Numbered from the stretch's first letter, positions 9,345 through 18,433 are shown. The stretch is DNA of 64,000 nucleotides from Halomicrococcus gelatinilyticus (GCA_024227995.1 CP100465.1:310001-374000); one strand, 5' to 3'. Notes: generated by a model from the letters alone, not told the origin. Numbers and translations: made by a program.

Positions 9345-10070
9345 CTACCCGCTCTCGGCCCGTTCCGCCGACCTTTCGTCGGTCGACGCCTCGTCCGTCG
9401 ACCGCCAGTAGAAGTGCGGCCCGAGGACGAGGTAGGCCAGCGCGAGAGTCAACAGCGCGTAGGGGAACGCCCGCCCGAGGACGTCCGGGACGAGGACGGC
9501 GAGCGAGTGGACGACGCCCATGATGAGCGCGTCCCGCGCGAGCAGGTCGGGGTACGTTATCGTCGAGACCATCAGCCCCGCGAGGACGTACACGAGGACG
9601 ACCAGCGCGACCGGACCGGTGACGCCGACGAGGACGACGGCACCGAGGACGACCGACGCCAGCGTCGTCGGGACGCCCTCGGTCGTGTCCTCCTTGGCGT
9701 CGTGGGCGGTGTACAGGCCGAGTCGCACGACGGCCATGGCAACGAACAGCGCCGCGCCGAGGAGGGCGACGGCGGGGCGCAGGCCGTCGATGCCCCACGA
9801 CTCGCGGACGACGGCGACGACGAGCGCAGCGGGGGCGACGGCGAACGAGGCGACGTCCGCGAGCGAGTCGAGGTACGGCCCCGCCGCGGAGCTGCCGACG
9901 TGACGCGCGAGCACGCCGTCGAGGCCGTCCGCGACGGCCGCGAGAAGAACGAGTCTCGCCGCGAGCTCCGCGTTCGTGGGTGCCGCGACGACGGCCAGGA
10001 AGCCGAGCGCGGCGTTCGAGACGGTCACCGCGTCCGCCAGCGAGAGCCGTCCCACGAACCGGGGTTGCAT
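9345..10070 (-). CDS. pssA: CDP-alcohol phosphatidyltransferase, archaetidylserine synthase type
   Basis: 241 residues, about seven membrane helices. The CDP-alcohol phosphotransferase signature DG-x2-AR-x8-G-x3-D-x3-D is present as DGLDGVLAR...GPYLDSLAD near residues 47-72. In Haloferax, PssA makes archaetidylserine and is required, with PssD, for ArtA-dependent lipid anchoring of PGF-CTERM proteins. One such substrate is encoded at 56079-56429. The name is by family resemblance. Confidence 0.82.
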   Translation of the reverse strand: MQPRFVGRLSLADAVTVSNAALGFLAVVAAPTNAELAARLVLLAAVADGLDGVLARHVGSSAAGPYLDSLADVASFAVAPAALVVAVVRESWGIDGLRPAVALLGAALFVAMAVVRLGLYTAHDAKEDTTEGVPTTLASVVLGAVVLVGVTGPVALVVLVYVLAGLMVSTITYPDLLARDALIMGVVHSLAVLVPDVLGRAFPYALLTLALAYLVLGPHFYWRSTDEASTDERSAERAESG

Positions 10071-10239
10071 ACAGGGCGCGTATCGAGCGGCGGTCTTACC
10101 TTTTTTGAATCGTCCGTCGCTCGTCGCGAGAGCCGCCGCTGGCGGCCGACGCGGACCGACGGTAGCGACTCGCTGGCCGTGAAACGCTCACGAGACGAGG
10201 CCGACGTCGACAGGACGGACCGTTCCGGGGGTAGCGCCG

Positions 10240-10908
10240 TCAGTCGGCGACCACCTCGGCTGGCTGGCGGTCCGGGTCGTCCTCGGGGCGGCCGTCGGAG
10301 TCGTCGTTCGACGCGGACTCCTTGACCGCCGTCAGCGGGTTGCGCGAACTGATGCGACAGTCGAACGTGGGATGCTCCGCGAAGTGGCGGACCAGCAGGT
10401 GGCGGCGCGAGCCAGTGATACCGGTACGCCCGACGTCCTCCGCGGTGAACTCGTCGGGCAGTCGCCGGAACAGGCGGCGCAGGGAGTCGAACGTCTCGAA
10501 CACCTTGGCGTTGCCCGCCGAGTCGGCGCCGCGGCGCGACACCTCGTAGCTGCCGTCCTCGCGGTGGGTGCCCGCCGTGCGGAAGAACTCGCGGCGCTCC
10601 GTCAGCGCGTCGCCCACGGCCGACTGCAGCGCAGTGGCTTCCCGTCGCGTCAGTTCGTATTCTGCGTCGTCGATGGACAGTACGACCGATTCACCGTCTC
10701 TCTCTACCGAAGCGGCGCGCTCGTCATCCGAGAAGAACGCGACCAGGAGACTGGGTACTCCGTGGCATATCAGTACGTGTACGTTCCGGTGTGAAAACTC
10801 TGTCGGCGTTGCGAGAGGAACCGACCGGTTCGAATCGTCACCGCTTCCCGTCGGAGCCTGACACGAGTTCTCAAAAGTTAAGAGCGGAGGCTCCCAACCT
10901 CCGGCCAT
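10240..10908 (-). CDS. DUF7528-like haloarchaeal protein, start uncertain
   Basis: The convincing coding part is the last ~165 residues: 'DGESVVLSIDDAEYELTRREA', 'RREFFRTAGTHREDGSYEVSRRGADSAG', 'PDEFTAEDVG'. No ATG, GTG or TTG lies in frame near its natural beginning. The only in-frame ATG upstream is at 10908, which adds a ~55-residue stretch with no haloarchaeal acidic bias. Either a non-standard start (CTG near 10750) is used or the start was lost. Function unknown. Confidence 0.6.
   Translation of the reverse strand: MAGGWEPPLLTFENSCQAPTGSGDDSNRSVPLATPTEFSHRNVHVLICHGVPSLLVAFFSDDERAASVERDGESVVLSIDDAEYELTRREATALQSAVGDALTERREFFRTAGTHREDGSYEVSRRGADSAGNAKVFETFDSLRRLFRRLPDEFTAEDVGRTGITGSRRHLLVRHFAEHPTFDCRISSRNPLTAVKESASNDDSDGRPEDDPDRQPAEVVAD
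10873..10882 (+). promoter_or_regulatory. TATA-like element of the 33-residue membrane protein
   Basis: aaaagttaag lies 25-34 nt before ATG 10907, the position expected for a leaderless haloarchaeal mRNA. Confidence 0.5.
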
Positions 10909-11008
10909 GATCCCACTCGCGACCTTCCCCACGAACGCCGCAAGCATCGTCGTCCTCGTCGTCAGTATCGCGCTCGTCGTCGGCTGGCTCGTCTGGCTCT
11001 ACCGCTAG
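10907..11008 (+). CDS. 33-residue single-span membrane protein
   Basis: Starts MIPLATFPTN, followed by one long Val/Ile/Leu helix (residues ~12-31) and ends WLYR. It has its own TATA-like element and ends 4 bp inside the stop of the convergent cinA-like gene. It is too short for family assignment, but promoter and hydrophobic profile make it a credible micro-protein. Confidence 0.6.
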   Translation: MIPLATFPTNAASIVVLVVSIALVVGWLVWLYR

Positions 11009-11691
11009 GGCGCGACCGTCTTCTCCCGGAACCAGTTCGCCGCCTCCTCGACGGTCGTCTCGTCCGCTCCCTCGATCTTCACCCTGACCACGTCGCCGGG
11101 ATAGCTCCCGACGGACACGTCGAACTCCTCGCGGAGTTCCGCTATCCGGTCGAGCAGCGCGCTCTCCGGCTCGTCGACGTCGACGACGCGCCGGAACAGC
11201 GGTTCGCCCGAGAACTCGTCCGCGACGCGCTCGAACATCGCCTCCATCTCCCCGGGGACGCCCGGCAGTACGTAGACGCCCTCTATCTCCGCACCCGGAG
11301 CGACGCCCGCGGGATTCGGCAGCATCCGCGCCCCCTTCGGCAGGTGGGTCGTCCCCGGGACCAGGTCCGCGTGCTCGTAGTCGGTGTGCTCCTCGACCCA
11401 CGCGACCGCATCCGGGTGCTCCTCGACCGGAACGCCGACCGCGGCGGCCACGCCCTCCATCGTCAGGTCGTCGTGGGTCGGGCCCAGTCCGCCGGTGACG
11501 ACGACGGCGTCGTACTCGGCGAGCGCCTCGTTGACCTCTCTGGCGATGTCGGCGACGCGGTCCGGGACGACGACGACGCGCTCGACGGCGACCCCGCGTT
11601 CCGTCATCTGTTCGCCCAGCCACGCGGCGTTCGTGTTGACGGTGTCGCCGGAGAGGATCTCGTCTCCGACGGAGACCAGCGCGATTCGCAT
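11005..11691 (-). CDS. CinA N-terminal / MoaB-like molybdopterin-binding domain protein
   Basis: 228 residues. 'SVGDEILSGDTVNTNAAWLG' at the N terminus and 'VVVTGGLGPTHDDLT' at ~60-75 are the MoCF-fold signatures shared by CinA, MoaB and MogA. The CinA C-terminal deamidase domain is absent, as in most archaeal versions annotated 'competence/damage-inducible protein A'. A role in pterin handling or nucleotide pyrophosphate cleavage is possible but unproven. ATG 11691 is chosen because the conserved 'MRIALVSVGDE' begins there. Confidence 0.85.
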   Translation of the reverse strand: MRIALVSVGDEILSGDTVNTNAAWLGEQMTERGVAVERVVVVPDRVADIAREVNEALAEYDAVVVTGGLGPTHDDLTMEGVAAAVGVPVEEHPDAVAWVEEHTDYEHADLVPGTTHLPKGARMLPNPAGVAPGAEIEGVYVLPGVPGEMEAMFERVADEFSGEPLFRRVVDVDEPESALLDRIAELREEFDVSVGSYPGDVVRVKIEGADETTVEEAANWFREKTVAP

Positions 11692-11722
11692 ACCGGAGCC
11701 TCGGGTCCGGGGCAGAAAAGTC

Positions 11723-12496
11723 CTATCGCATCCCCGGCGGCGGCCCGCCATCGCCGATGTCGTCGTCCGACACGTCGACGTCGAGGCCCATCTCCTCGCG
11801 CTTCTCCTCCAGCTTTCGGATCTGGAACCGGAAGTACGCGAGCCCGAGCAGCGCGACGACGGCGAGGACGCCGACGATGCCGCCGAAGATGAGCTCGTCG
11901 CGCACGAGGTAGTACCGTGCGGTGATGGAGCCGGCCGTCACCGGTTCGTCCCACGTCAGGTGCACCCGGCCGTCGACGAGTTCCTTCTCGTAGCCGCCCG
12001 GCTGGACGTCGCTGAGCAGGAAGTTGTCGACGCGCATCCCCTCCGGCAGCACCACCTCGTAGGTTCGCTCGTCGAGGTACGTCGGCACGCTGAACGTCTT
12101 CCCGCGGCGCGACGTCTCATACGCCAGCTTCCCTTCGTCCGCCGGCGGGGTGATGACCGTCTTCTTGTTCGTCTTCTCCACGTCGATCTGTTTCGCGCCG
12201 ACGACGGTCCCGTTGGGGTACCGGAACTGCACCGCCGTAATCTCGACGGGCTGTTTGCCGCCCAGCGACTCGTACTGGTAGAGCGCCAGCGAGTCTTCGC
12301 CGTCGAGTTCGTAGACCGCCTTGTAGCTGCCGCTGGACACGTTCATCGCCACCTCCTGCGAGGAGTTCCACTCGTAGTCTGCGTCCTTGTTCAGCTTGTC
12401 CTGGCTGATCTCGCCGGGACCGAACACCGACGTGCAGCCGGCGCTGGCGGCGAGCACGGCTAGCATCCCGAACGCGAACAGCAGGCGTCTGTTCAT
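11723..12496 (-). CDS. DUF5803 family lipoprotein
   Basis: 257 residues. N-terminal signal peptide with lipobox SAGC (Cys at residue ~21), an extracytoplasmic beta-rich region, then one membrane helix (~residues 203-222) and a cytoplasmic tail with charged residues. The family is known only by number. The start ATG overlaps the stop of the DUF2110 gene by 4 nt (ATGA), so it is translated from the tfe operon. Confidence 0.85.
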   Translation of the reverse strand: MNRRLLFAFGMLAVLAASAGCTSVFGPGEISQDKLNKDADYEWNSSQEVAMNVSSGSYKAVYELDGEDSLALYQYESLGGKQPVEITAVQFRYPNGTVVGAKQIDVEKTNKKTVITPPADEGKLAYETSRRGKTFSVPTYLDERTYEVVLPEGMRVDNFLLSDVQPGGYEKELVDGRVHLTWDEPVTAGSITARYYLVRDELIFGGIVGVLAVVALLGLAYFRFQIRKLEEKREEMGLDVDVSDDDIGDGGPPPGMR

Positions 12497-13158
12497 GGAA
12501 TGACGCAACGAATCTCGGCCGGGAGGTAGTCGCCGATGCTGGCGAGCAGGCCTGGCGGGTCCGTGTCTTCCGTGCAGACGATGCTCTGTTCCAGCAGGCC
12601 GAGGCGTTCGACGGTGACGATGTCCTCGGCGTGACCGGCGCGGTTGACGGTCGCCCGCACCTCGCCGCGCGTCGCGCTGTTGACGTTCACCCGGCCCGTC
12701 CCGCGGGTCCAGTCGAACAGCCGGTCGCGCTCCTCGTCGGCGAGTCGCGGCGTGTCGCCCGCGACGAACCGCATCGGGAGGTGCTGGACGAGACCGAACC
12801 GCTCGACGATCTGGACCGGCGAGCCGGGGCCGAGCCCGAGTTCGTCTGACGGAATCTCGACCTCGGTCCCCGCGTCGAGGACGAGGCCGTCCTCGTCCCA
12901 CCCTTCGAGGGTGCCGACGTAGGTCTCGCCGTCCTGGAGTTCGGGGGTTATCTCGCCCCACTCCTCGCGGAGGACGTTGCGCGCCACGACCGCGTCCTCG
13001 CCCTCGACGGTCACCGAGACGAAGTCGTCGTGTCGCACGCCGACGTCGTACTCGACGTCCAGGTCGCCGATGTCGTTCGCGACGAGCGAGTCGAGCGCGT
13101 CGCGCGACCGCTCGTTCGCGTCACCGCCGACGTACAGTTTGGTGGCCAGGACGACCAT
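12493..13158 (-). CDS. DUF2110 family protein
   Basis: 221 residues, starting MVVLATKLYVGGD. The DUF2110 family is archaeal, cytoplasmic and of unknown function; it often sits beside tfe. Here its ATG overlaps the tfe stop by one nucleotide (TAATG) and its own stop overlaps the next gene, giving a tightly coupled three-gene operon. That context suggests a transcription- or RNA-related role, which is inference only. Confidence 0.87.
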   Translation of the reverse strand: MVVLATKLYVGGDANERSRDALDSLVANDIGDLDVEYDVGVRHDDFVSVTVEGEDAVVARNVLREEWGEITPELQDGETYVGTLEGWDEDGLVLDAGTEVEIPSDELGLGPGSPVQIVERFGLVQHLPMRFVAGDTPRLADEERDRLFDWTRGTGRVNVNSATRGEVRATVNRAGHAEDIVTVERLGLLEQSIVCTEDTDPPGLLASIGDYLPAEIRCVIP

Positions 13159-13685
13159 TATGCACCGAGTTCCTCGACGTTGAGCTCGGACTCCAGCGCG
13201 TCGATGCGGTCGTCCATCGACTCGACGAGTCGCGAGTTCTCCATCGACTCGAGCGGCGAGCCACACTCGGGGCACTCGAAGCCGAAGTCCATCGCCTCGC
13301 CGAACTCGAAGCGGAGCGAACACACCTCACAGAGGTAGAACTCGTGGGTCCGCTCGTACTCGCGGCGCTGGCGGAGCGCCTCCAGCAGGCGGTACATCTC
13401 CTCCTCGAGGTTCTCCGGGATCTTGTCGTACTCGAACGTCCAGAGGTAGGTCAGCCAGCCGGAGTCCTCGTCGCGGAGCCGCCGGTAGCTCGCGAGGTCG
13501 TTCTCGTAGAGGATGAACAGCGCGCGACGGACGTCGTTGAGTTCGAGGTCCAGTTCCTCGGCGAGTTCCTCGTCCGTGACCTCGCCGTCCGGGGGCGCGG
13601 CGGCGACCGGCATCCCCTTCGGTCCGACAAGTTCGTGGAGATACTTCTGGATCACCGGATCGCTCAGCAGGTCCTCGAAAGCCAT
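13158..13685 (-). CDS. tfe: Transcription initiation factor TFE alpha
   Basis: 175 residues. N-terminal winged helix (residues ~1-90, 'AEELDLELNDVRRALFILYENDLASY') followed by a zinc ribbon with CEVC and CPEC (residues ~118-140). TFE stabilises the open promoter complex between TBP, TFB and RNA polymerase. ATG 13685 is preferred over 13706 because the family starts 'MAFEDLL' and a TATA-like ttttaaa lies ~30 nt upstream. Confidence 0.95.
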   Translation of the reverse strand: MAFEDLLSDPVIQKYLHELVGPKGMPVAAAPPDGEVTDEELAEELDLELNDVRRALFILYENDLASYRRLRDEDSGWLTYLWTFEYDKIPENLEEEMYRLLEALRQRREYERTHEFYLCEVCSLRFEFGEAMDFGFECPECGSPLESMENSRLVESMDDRIDALESELNVEELGA

Positions 13686-13710
13686 TGATACGTTAAACGG
13701 GGGCACTCAT

Positions 13711-13720
13711 CCGTTTAAAA
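13711..13720 (-). promoter_or_regulatory. TATA box of the tfe operon
   Basis: ttttaaacgg on the minus strand, centred about 30 nt before ATG 13685. Confidence 0.55.
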
Positions 13721-13774
13721 CCATCGGGAGCGGGTCGGTCGGCTCGTACGCTTCGCTCGTTCTCCCCGTCGGCG

Positions 13775-14317
13775 TCACTCCTCGTCGACCGGTCGCACCG
13801 TCTTCCCCGTCTCCTCGGGGACGACCCGGCGGTCCGCGTTCCTCCACTCGCGGTCCAGTTCGCGGCCCTCGAACAGGCGGTCGAGGAACACCGCCAGGCC
13901 CGCGACCTCCGAGTGGGGCTGGTTCGTCACGCCGACGTTGTAGTCGGCGGCCTCGTACACGTCGAAGGGCACCTTCTCCGCGCCGACGACCACCAGCAGT
14001 GGTTCCTCGCGGTGGCGCTCGCGGATATCGCCCTCCACGTCCTGGACGCGTTCGCCGTACATCGTCAGGTGGACGACCGTCCCCTCCCAGTCGCGGACGA
14101 GCGCCGTCTGGCTGCCCGACAGTTCGACGTCGAACGGCCCGCCGAACCGGCCGGTGATGTCCTCGACGGTGTCGCGAGACTTCCCTGCGTTGTCGGGGAA
14201 GACGACGCGGTCGGCGCCGAGCGCTCGGGCGGTGAGTCCGACGTGGGTGGTCATCCGCTCGTCCCGGCCGGGGCGGTGGCCCAGGCGGACGACGACGACC
14301 TCCGGTTCGTCTTGCAT
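13775..14317 (-). CDS. trm56: tRNA (cytidine(56)-2'-O)-methyltransferase
   Basis: 180 residues, SPOUT-class methyltransferase. The deep-knot region 'LLVVVGAEKVPFDVYEAADYNVGVTNQPHSEVAGLAVFLDR' (residues ~103-145) is diagnostic, with the N-terminal 'RLGHRPGRDERMTTHVGL'. The enzyme methylates C56 in the T-loop of archaeal tRNAs, stabilising the elbow. It precedes tfe on the same strand with 89 bp between, but tfe has its own TATA. Confidence 0.93.
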   Translation of the reverse strand: MQDEPEVVVVRLGHRPGRDERMTTHVGLTARALGADRVVFPDNAGKSRDTVEDITGRFGGPFDVELSGSQTALVRDWEGTVVHLTMYGERVQDVEGDIRERHREEPLLVVVGAEKVPFDVYEAADYNVGVTNQPHSEVAGLAVFLDRLFEGRELDREWRNADRRVVPEETGKTVRPVDEE

Positions 14318-14389
14318 AGCAAGAGGTGGACGGCGCGCCGGTTAGGGGGTTTCGGAACGCACTTGACCCTCGCTCGCGCACGACGGCGC

Positions 14390-15319
14390 ATGAAGCTCTC
14401 CGACAAGCGAGTGCTCGTCACCGGCGGCGCGGGACTCGTCGGTTCGCACCTCGCGAAGCGACTCGCGGCGGACAACCACGTCGTCGTCGCGGACGACCTC
14501 TCGAAGGGCGACCGCGACCGCGTCACGGGCGACGCCGAGTTCGTGCAGGCCGACATGACCGACCCCGACGACGTGGCCGAGGTCGTCACGGAGGACCTCG
14601 ACGTCGTCTTCCACTTCGCCGCCTACACGGACACCAACTACGACGACGACCGGAAGCTGTTCGAGGAGAACGGCGCGATGACGTACAACGTCCTCGAACG
14701 CATGGACGAGGTCGGCGTGGACAAGATCGCCTTCACCTCCTCCTCGACCGTCTACGGCGAGGCCCCGATGCCGACCCCCGAGGACTACGCGCCGCTGGAA
14801 CCCATCAGCATCTACGGGTCGAGCAAGCTCGCCGACGAGAGCCTGATATCGACCTACGCCCACTCCTACGGGATGCAGGCGTGGGTCTACCGCTTCGCCA
14901 ACATCGTCGGCCCCCACCAGCGCGGCAACGTCGTCCCCGACTTCATCGAGAAGTTGCTCGACGACCCCGAGACGCTGACCATCCTCGGCAACGGTCGCCA
15001 GGAGAAGTCCTACCTCCACGTCGAGGACTGCATCGACGCGATGTGCCACGTCGTCGAACACGCCGACGACGACCTGAACATCTACAACCTCGGCACGCGC
15101 ACGACCACCTCGGTCAACGCCATCGCCGACATCGTCAGCGACGAGATGGGCCTCGACCCCGACTACGAGTACACCGGCGGCGACCGTGGCTGGACCGGCG
15201 ACGTCCCGAAGATGCGGCTCTCCATCGAGAAGCTCTCCGCGCTCGGCTGGGAGCCACCGACCAGCAGCGACGACGCCGTCCGCAGGGCTACCCGCCAGCT
15301 CCACGAGGAGCTGCGGTAA
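14390..15319 (+). CDS. NAD-dependent epimerase/dehydratase (extended SDR)
   Basis: 309 residues. Rossmann motif 'TGGAGLVGSHLA' at 12-23, 'HFAAYTD' , catalytic 'SSSTVYGE' and YxxxK as 'YGSSK' (~residue 143-147). The layout resembles UDP-glucose 4-epimerase and UDP-glucuronate decarboxylase types. It probably acts on a nucleotide sugar for surface glycans, but no glycosyltransferases are adjacent, so the substrate stays open. Confidence 0.9.
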   Translation: MKLSDKRVLVTGGAGLVGSHLAKRLAADNHVVVADDLSKGDRDRVTGDAEFVQADMTDPDDVAEVVTEDLDVVFHFAAYTDTNYDDDRKLFEENGAMTYNVLERMDEVGVDKIAFTSSSTVYGEAPMPTPEDYAPLEPISIYGSSKLADESLISTYAHSYGMQAWVYRFANIVGPHQRGNVVPDFIEKLLDDPETLTILGNGRQEKSYLHVEDCIDAMCHVVEHADDDLNIYNLGTRTTTSVNAIADIVSDEMGLDPDYEYTGGDRGWTGDVPKMRLSIEKLSALGWEPPTSSDDAVRRATRQLHEELR

Positions 15320-15320
15320 C

Positions 15321-15695
15321 CTACACGGAGACGTCGGTCCGCGCCGCCACCTGCTCCTCCACCGCCTCGTCGGTCACCGCGAGCGTCGCGACCACCTCGT
15401 ACTCGCCCGGCTCCGGGTCGGGCCACTCGCCGCGGTACGTTCGCTCCGCGCCACGTTCGAAGGTCTCGGGGCGGAGCGCCTGGGTGAACATACGCCCCTC
15501 GCTCGCGCGCCAGACCTCGACCTCGTCGGCACGGTCGTCCTCGCCCTCCGCGTCGACGTCGAGCACGGTGAAGTCGGCCCCCAGCCCGCTCCGGAACGTC
15601 ACCTCGACGGGGTCGTCGCCGGCGTTCCGGACGACGAGTTCGAACGTGACCGCGTCGTCCGACGGCGTCGCCGTCAGCTCGCTTTCGAGCGTCAT
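15321..15695 (-). CDS. BsuPI-type domain protein
   Basis: 124 residues, all-beta, beginning 'MTLESELTATPSDDAVTFELVVRN'. The pattern 'VRNAGDDPVEVTF', 'W..SEGRMFTQAL' and 'GEYEVVATL' fits the BsuPI (intracellular proteinase inhibitor-like) fold. No signal peptide is seen with this start, so it is probably cytoplasmic. It is convergent with the epimerase gene with essentially no gap. Confidence 0.72.
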   Translation of the reverse strand: MTLESELTATPSDDAVTFELVVRNAGDDPVEVTFRSGLGADFTVLDVDAEGEDDRADEVEVWRASEGRMFTQALRPETFERGAERTYRGEWPDPEPGEYEVVATLAVTDEAVEEQVAARTDVSV

Positions 15696-15834
15696 GCGGA
15701 CCGGTTCGCCACCCGTCCGGGAAAATTTTGGGTCGCGACAGACCCCGACGTTCGCGAAGCAGCCCGCTCGGTGGTGCGACGGTCGCCGTCGGTGACCCGG
15801 CAGGTTGAAACCGGTCCAGCCCGAAACGCGGCCC

Positions 15835-16236
15835 ATGAGCATCGACGCTGACGCGACGACGGAGGAGAGCGGCGAGTCGGTCGAACGGCTCGCGACCGAA
15901 CTGGGCGAGGCTATCGTCGAGACGCCCACGTACCAGCGGTTCGAGGAGGCGAAGGAGGCCGTCGAGAACGACGAGGAGGCCCAGGAGCGCATCAAGGAGT
16001 TCGAGCAGATCCGCCAGGAGTTCATGCTAGCGCGCCAGACGGGCGAGGCGACCCAGGAGAGCGTCCAGAAGGTCCAGGAGGCCCAGCAGGAACTCCACGC
16101 CCTCCCCGTCATGGACGAGTACCTCGACGCGCAGGACGAACTGCAGTCCCGGCTGGAGACCCTGAACGAGGCCATCTCGGAACCGCTCGCGGTCGACTTC
16201 GGCGGCGAGGCCGGCGGCTGCTGCGAGAACGAGTAA
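15835..16236 (+). CDS. YlbF/YmcA family coiled-coil protein
   Basis: 133 residues, almost entirely alpha-helical. It has 'ATELGEAIVETPTYQRFEEAKEAVENDEEAQERIKEFE' and the family-typical 'F..ar..ge', ending with Cys-Cys near the C terminus (GGCCENE). Bacterial relatives form the Y-complex affecting RNase Y processing; the archaeal role is unknown. ATG 15835 is chosen over 15805 because the upstream ten residues lack acidic bias. Confidence 0.85.
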   Translation: MSIDADATTEESGESVERLATELGEAIVETPTYQRFEEAKEAVENDEEAQERIKEFEQIRQEFMLARQTGEATQESVQKVQEAQQELHALPVMDEYLDAQDELQSRLETLNEAISEPLAVDFGGEAGGCCENE

Positions 16237-16391
16237 CGCGACGCCGGCAGTTCCGGACCCGTCACCGCCGTCGTTCTTCTCTACCCGGCGTGCCGTCAGT
16301 TCTCCAGGCGACCGTCACAACCACCGACTGGTTTCAACGGCTTTCGTACGCGCCCCGAACCCTTACCCGCCGCACGCCCGTTCGGCTCGAC

Positions 16392-16649
16392 GTGTTCCGA
16401 ATCCTGTCCACGCTGTCGTCGCTCGCCGCCGCGGTCGTACCGCCCATCGCATCGCTCCGGAACGGGTCGCTCGACAAGCTCAACGTCGCGTCGCTGGTCG
16501 CGCAGGCCGGGTACGCGTTCAAGCGCGGCGACTCCAAGCGCGCCCTGCTGTTGCTCGGCGCTGCCTCGATCGCGCCGAAGTTCCGCGGCGCGTCCTACGT
16601 CATCCAGGGCGCGCTCACGCTCGACTCCCTCCGCCGACGGCTGACCTGA
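16392..16649 (+). CDS. Small haloarchaeal protein with hydrophobic N terminus
   Basis: 85 residues from GTG 16392, which follows poorly conserved-looking basic sequence. It starts 'FRILSTLSSLAAAVVPPIASLRNGS' and has two further amphipathic or hydrophobic helices. Basic for a halophile protein (several Arg/Lys), which suggests membrane association. Family not recognised. Confidence 0.55.
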   Translation: MFRILSTLSSLAAAVVPPIASLRNGSLDKLNVASLVAQAGYAFKRGDSKRALLLLGAASIAPKFRGASYVIQGALTLDSLRRRLT

Positions 16650-16739
16650 AGCGGCGGCGTCACCTTGGTACGGCGCTTCGCCCCGGCGCGCTAGCGCGGG
16701 ATGGGAAAAGTAAAGGACTGAGTCGCCCCAGTACTCCGC

Positions 16740-17882
16740 ATGGACTTCAGCCTCTCAGCCGAGCAGAAGCAGATTCGCGACATGGTCGCGGAGTTCGCCG
16801 ACGAGGAGATCAAACCGCGAGCGGCCGAGATCGACGAGACCGACGAGTTCCCGCAGGACCTCGTCGACCAGATGGCCGACCTCGGCCTGATGGGCATGCC
16901 GTTCCCCGAGGAGTACGGCGGTGCCGGACTCGACTACCACTCCTACGCCATCGGCCTGGAGGAGATCTCCCGCGGGAGCGGCGGTCTCGGCACCATCGTC
17001 GCCGCCCACACCAGCCTCGCTGGTAACATGCTGTACGCGTTCGGCGACGAAGAGCAGAAACAGGAGTACCTCACGCCGCTGAACCAGGGCGAGGACGTCG
17101 GCGCGTTCGCGCTGTCGGAACCCGGCGCTGGCAGCGACGTCCCCGCGATGGACACGACGGCCGAGAAGGACGACGACGAGTACGTCCTCAACGGCGGCAA
17201 GCTCTGGATATCGAACGGCTCGGTCGCCGACACCGTGACGGTGTTCGCCAAGACCGACCCCGAGGCGGGCAACCGCGGCATCTCCTCGTTCGTCGTCCGC
17301 CCCGACGAGGACGACGGCTTCCACGTCGAGGGGACCGAGCACAAGCTCGGCGACAAGGGCTGTCCGACCGCGGAACTGCGCTTCTCGGACATGCACATTC
17401 CGGAAGACCGCCTGCTCGGCGAGGAGGGCGACGGCTTCGTCCACGCGCTGAAGACGCTCAACGGCGGCCGCATCACCATCGCCGCGCGGTCCATCGGCCT
17501 CGCGCGCGCCGCGCTGGAGGACTCGCTCGTCTACGCCCAGGACCGCGAGCAGTTCGACCAGCCCATCAGCGACTTCCAGACCATCCAGCACAAGCTGGCC
17601 GACATGGACACGAAGGTCCAGGCCGCGAAGCTGCTGATGCACCGCGCCGCCGACCGCAAGATGCGCGGCGAGGACTACATCAAGCAGGCCGCCCAGGCGA
17701 AGCTGTTCGCGAGCGAGATCTCCCGCGAGGTCGCCAACGAGGGCATCCAGATCCACGGCGGCTACGGCTACACCACCGACTTCGACGTCGAACGCTACTA
17801 CCGCGACGCGAAGCTGAACGAGATCTACGAGGGGACGAGCGAGGTGCTGCGCAACACCATCGCCAACGAGCTGCTCGACTGA
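16740..17882 (+). CDS. Acyl-CoA dehydrogenase
   Basis: 380 residues, standard length. Visible are 'AFALSEPGAGSDVPAM' (FAD/substrate), 'KLWISNGSVADTV', 'GGRITIAARSIGLARAALE', 'QIHGGYGYTTDFDVERYYRDAK' split across the C terminus, and 'IYEGTSEV', whose Glu is the usual catalytic base. It introduces the alpha-beta double bond of acyl-CoA with electrons going to ETF. Chain-length preference cannot be told; short-chain or branched acyl-CoA is typical of this subgroup. Confidence 0.94.
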   Translation: MDFSLSAEQKQIRDMVAEFADEEIKPRAAEIDETDEFPQDLVDQMADLGLMGMPFPEEYGGAGLDYHSYAIGLEEISRGSGGLGTIVAAHTSLAGNMLYAFGDEEQKQEYLTPLNQGEDVGAFALSEPGAGSDVPAMDTTAEKDDDEYVLNGGKLWISNGSVADTVTVFAKTDPEAGNRGISSFVVRPDEDDGFHVEGTEHKLGDKGCPTAELRFSDMHIPEDRLLGEEGDGFVHALKTLNGGRITIAARSIGLARAALEDSLVYAQDREQFDQPISDFQTIQHKLADMDTKVQAAKLLMHRAADRKMRGEDYIKQAAQAKLFASEISREVANEGIQIHGGYGYTTDFDVERYYRDAKLNEIYEGTSEVLRNTIANELLD

Positions 17883-17930
17883 CGACCGCACTCGACTGAC
17901 GACCGGCCGCCTGTCGTCCCTCTCCCGTCC

Positions 17931-18230
17931 TCACTCCTCCTGCGATCTCTCTCCCGCTGCTATCCGCTCGCCGAGCCAGTCGTAGTGGTCGAGCAGCGCC
18001 CGCTCGCCTGCCGCCGTCAGCGAGTACAGGTCCTTCAGTTCGGCCTCGCGGCGCTCGACGTGGCCGCTCCGCTCCAGCTTCTCCAGCAGCGAGTAGAACC
18101 GCTTGGGGTCGAGGCGCGTGTCGTAGTGGGACTCCAGTCGCGTCTTCAGTCGCTGCCCGGGGAGTTCGCCCGCCTCGTACAGCAGCGCGCAGGCGTCGCG
18201 CCGGGTGCCGCTCTGGTGGTACCGCGTCAT
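17931..18230 (-). CDS. PadR-like winged-helix transcriptional regulator
   Basis: 99 residues. A winged helix (GELPGQRLKTRLESHYDTRLDPKRFYSLLEKLERSGHV split across residues ~18-58) and wing 'DLYSLTAAGERAL', then a short helix for dimer contact. ATG 18230 (MTRYHQSGTRRDACALL) fits the PadR start. It lies convergent to the acyl-CoA dehydrogenase gene and divergent from the GCS2 gene; either could be its target. Confidence 0.8.
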   Translation of the reverse strand: MTRYHQSGTRRDACALLYEAGELPGQRLKTRLESHYDTRLDPKRFYSLLEKLERSGHVERREAELKDLYSLTAAGERALLDHYDWLGERIAAGERSQEE

Positions 18231-18433
18231 GGACGGGCGAACGAACTCGGCCGTCACGTCAGTTCTGGTTTCGAGGGCGGTCCCGGCAGCGCCGGCAGCG
18301 GTGGCCCGCGCGCGTGTCCGTTAACCGCGTCTCTAGCCGCGCGTCGCCAACCACGCTGCTCCGCCGGCCGGCGTCGCCGTCTCCTCGACCCGTAGCCCGT
18401 AGATTGAAACGGGTGGACTACGACTGGCCCCCT

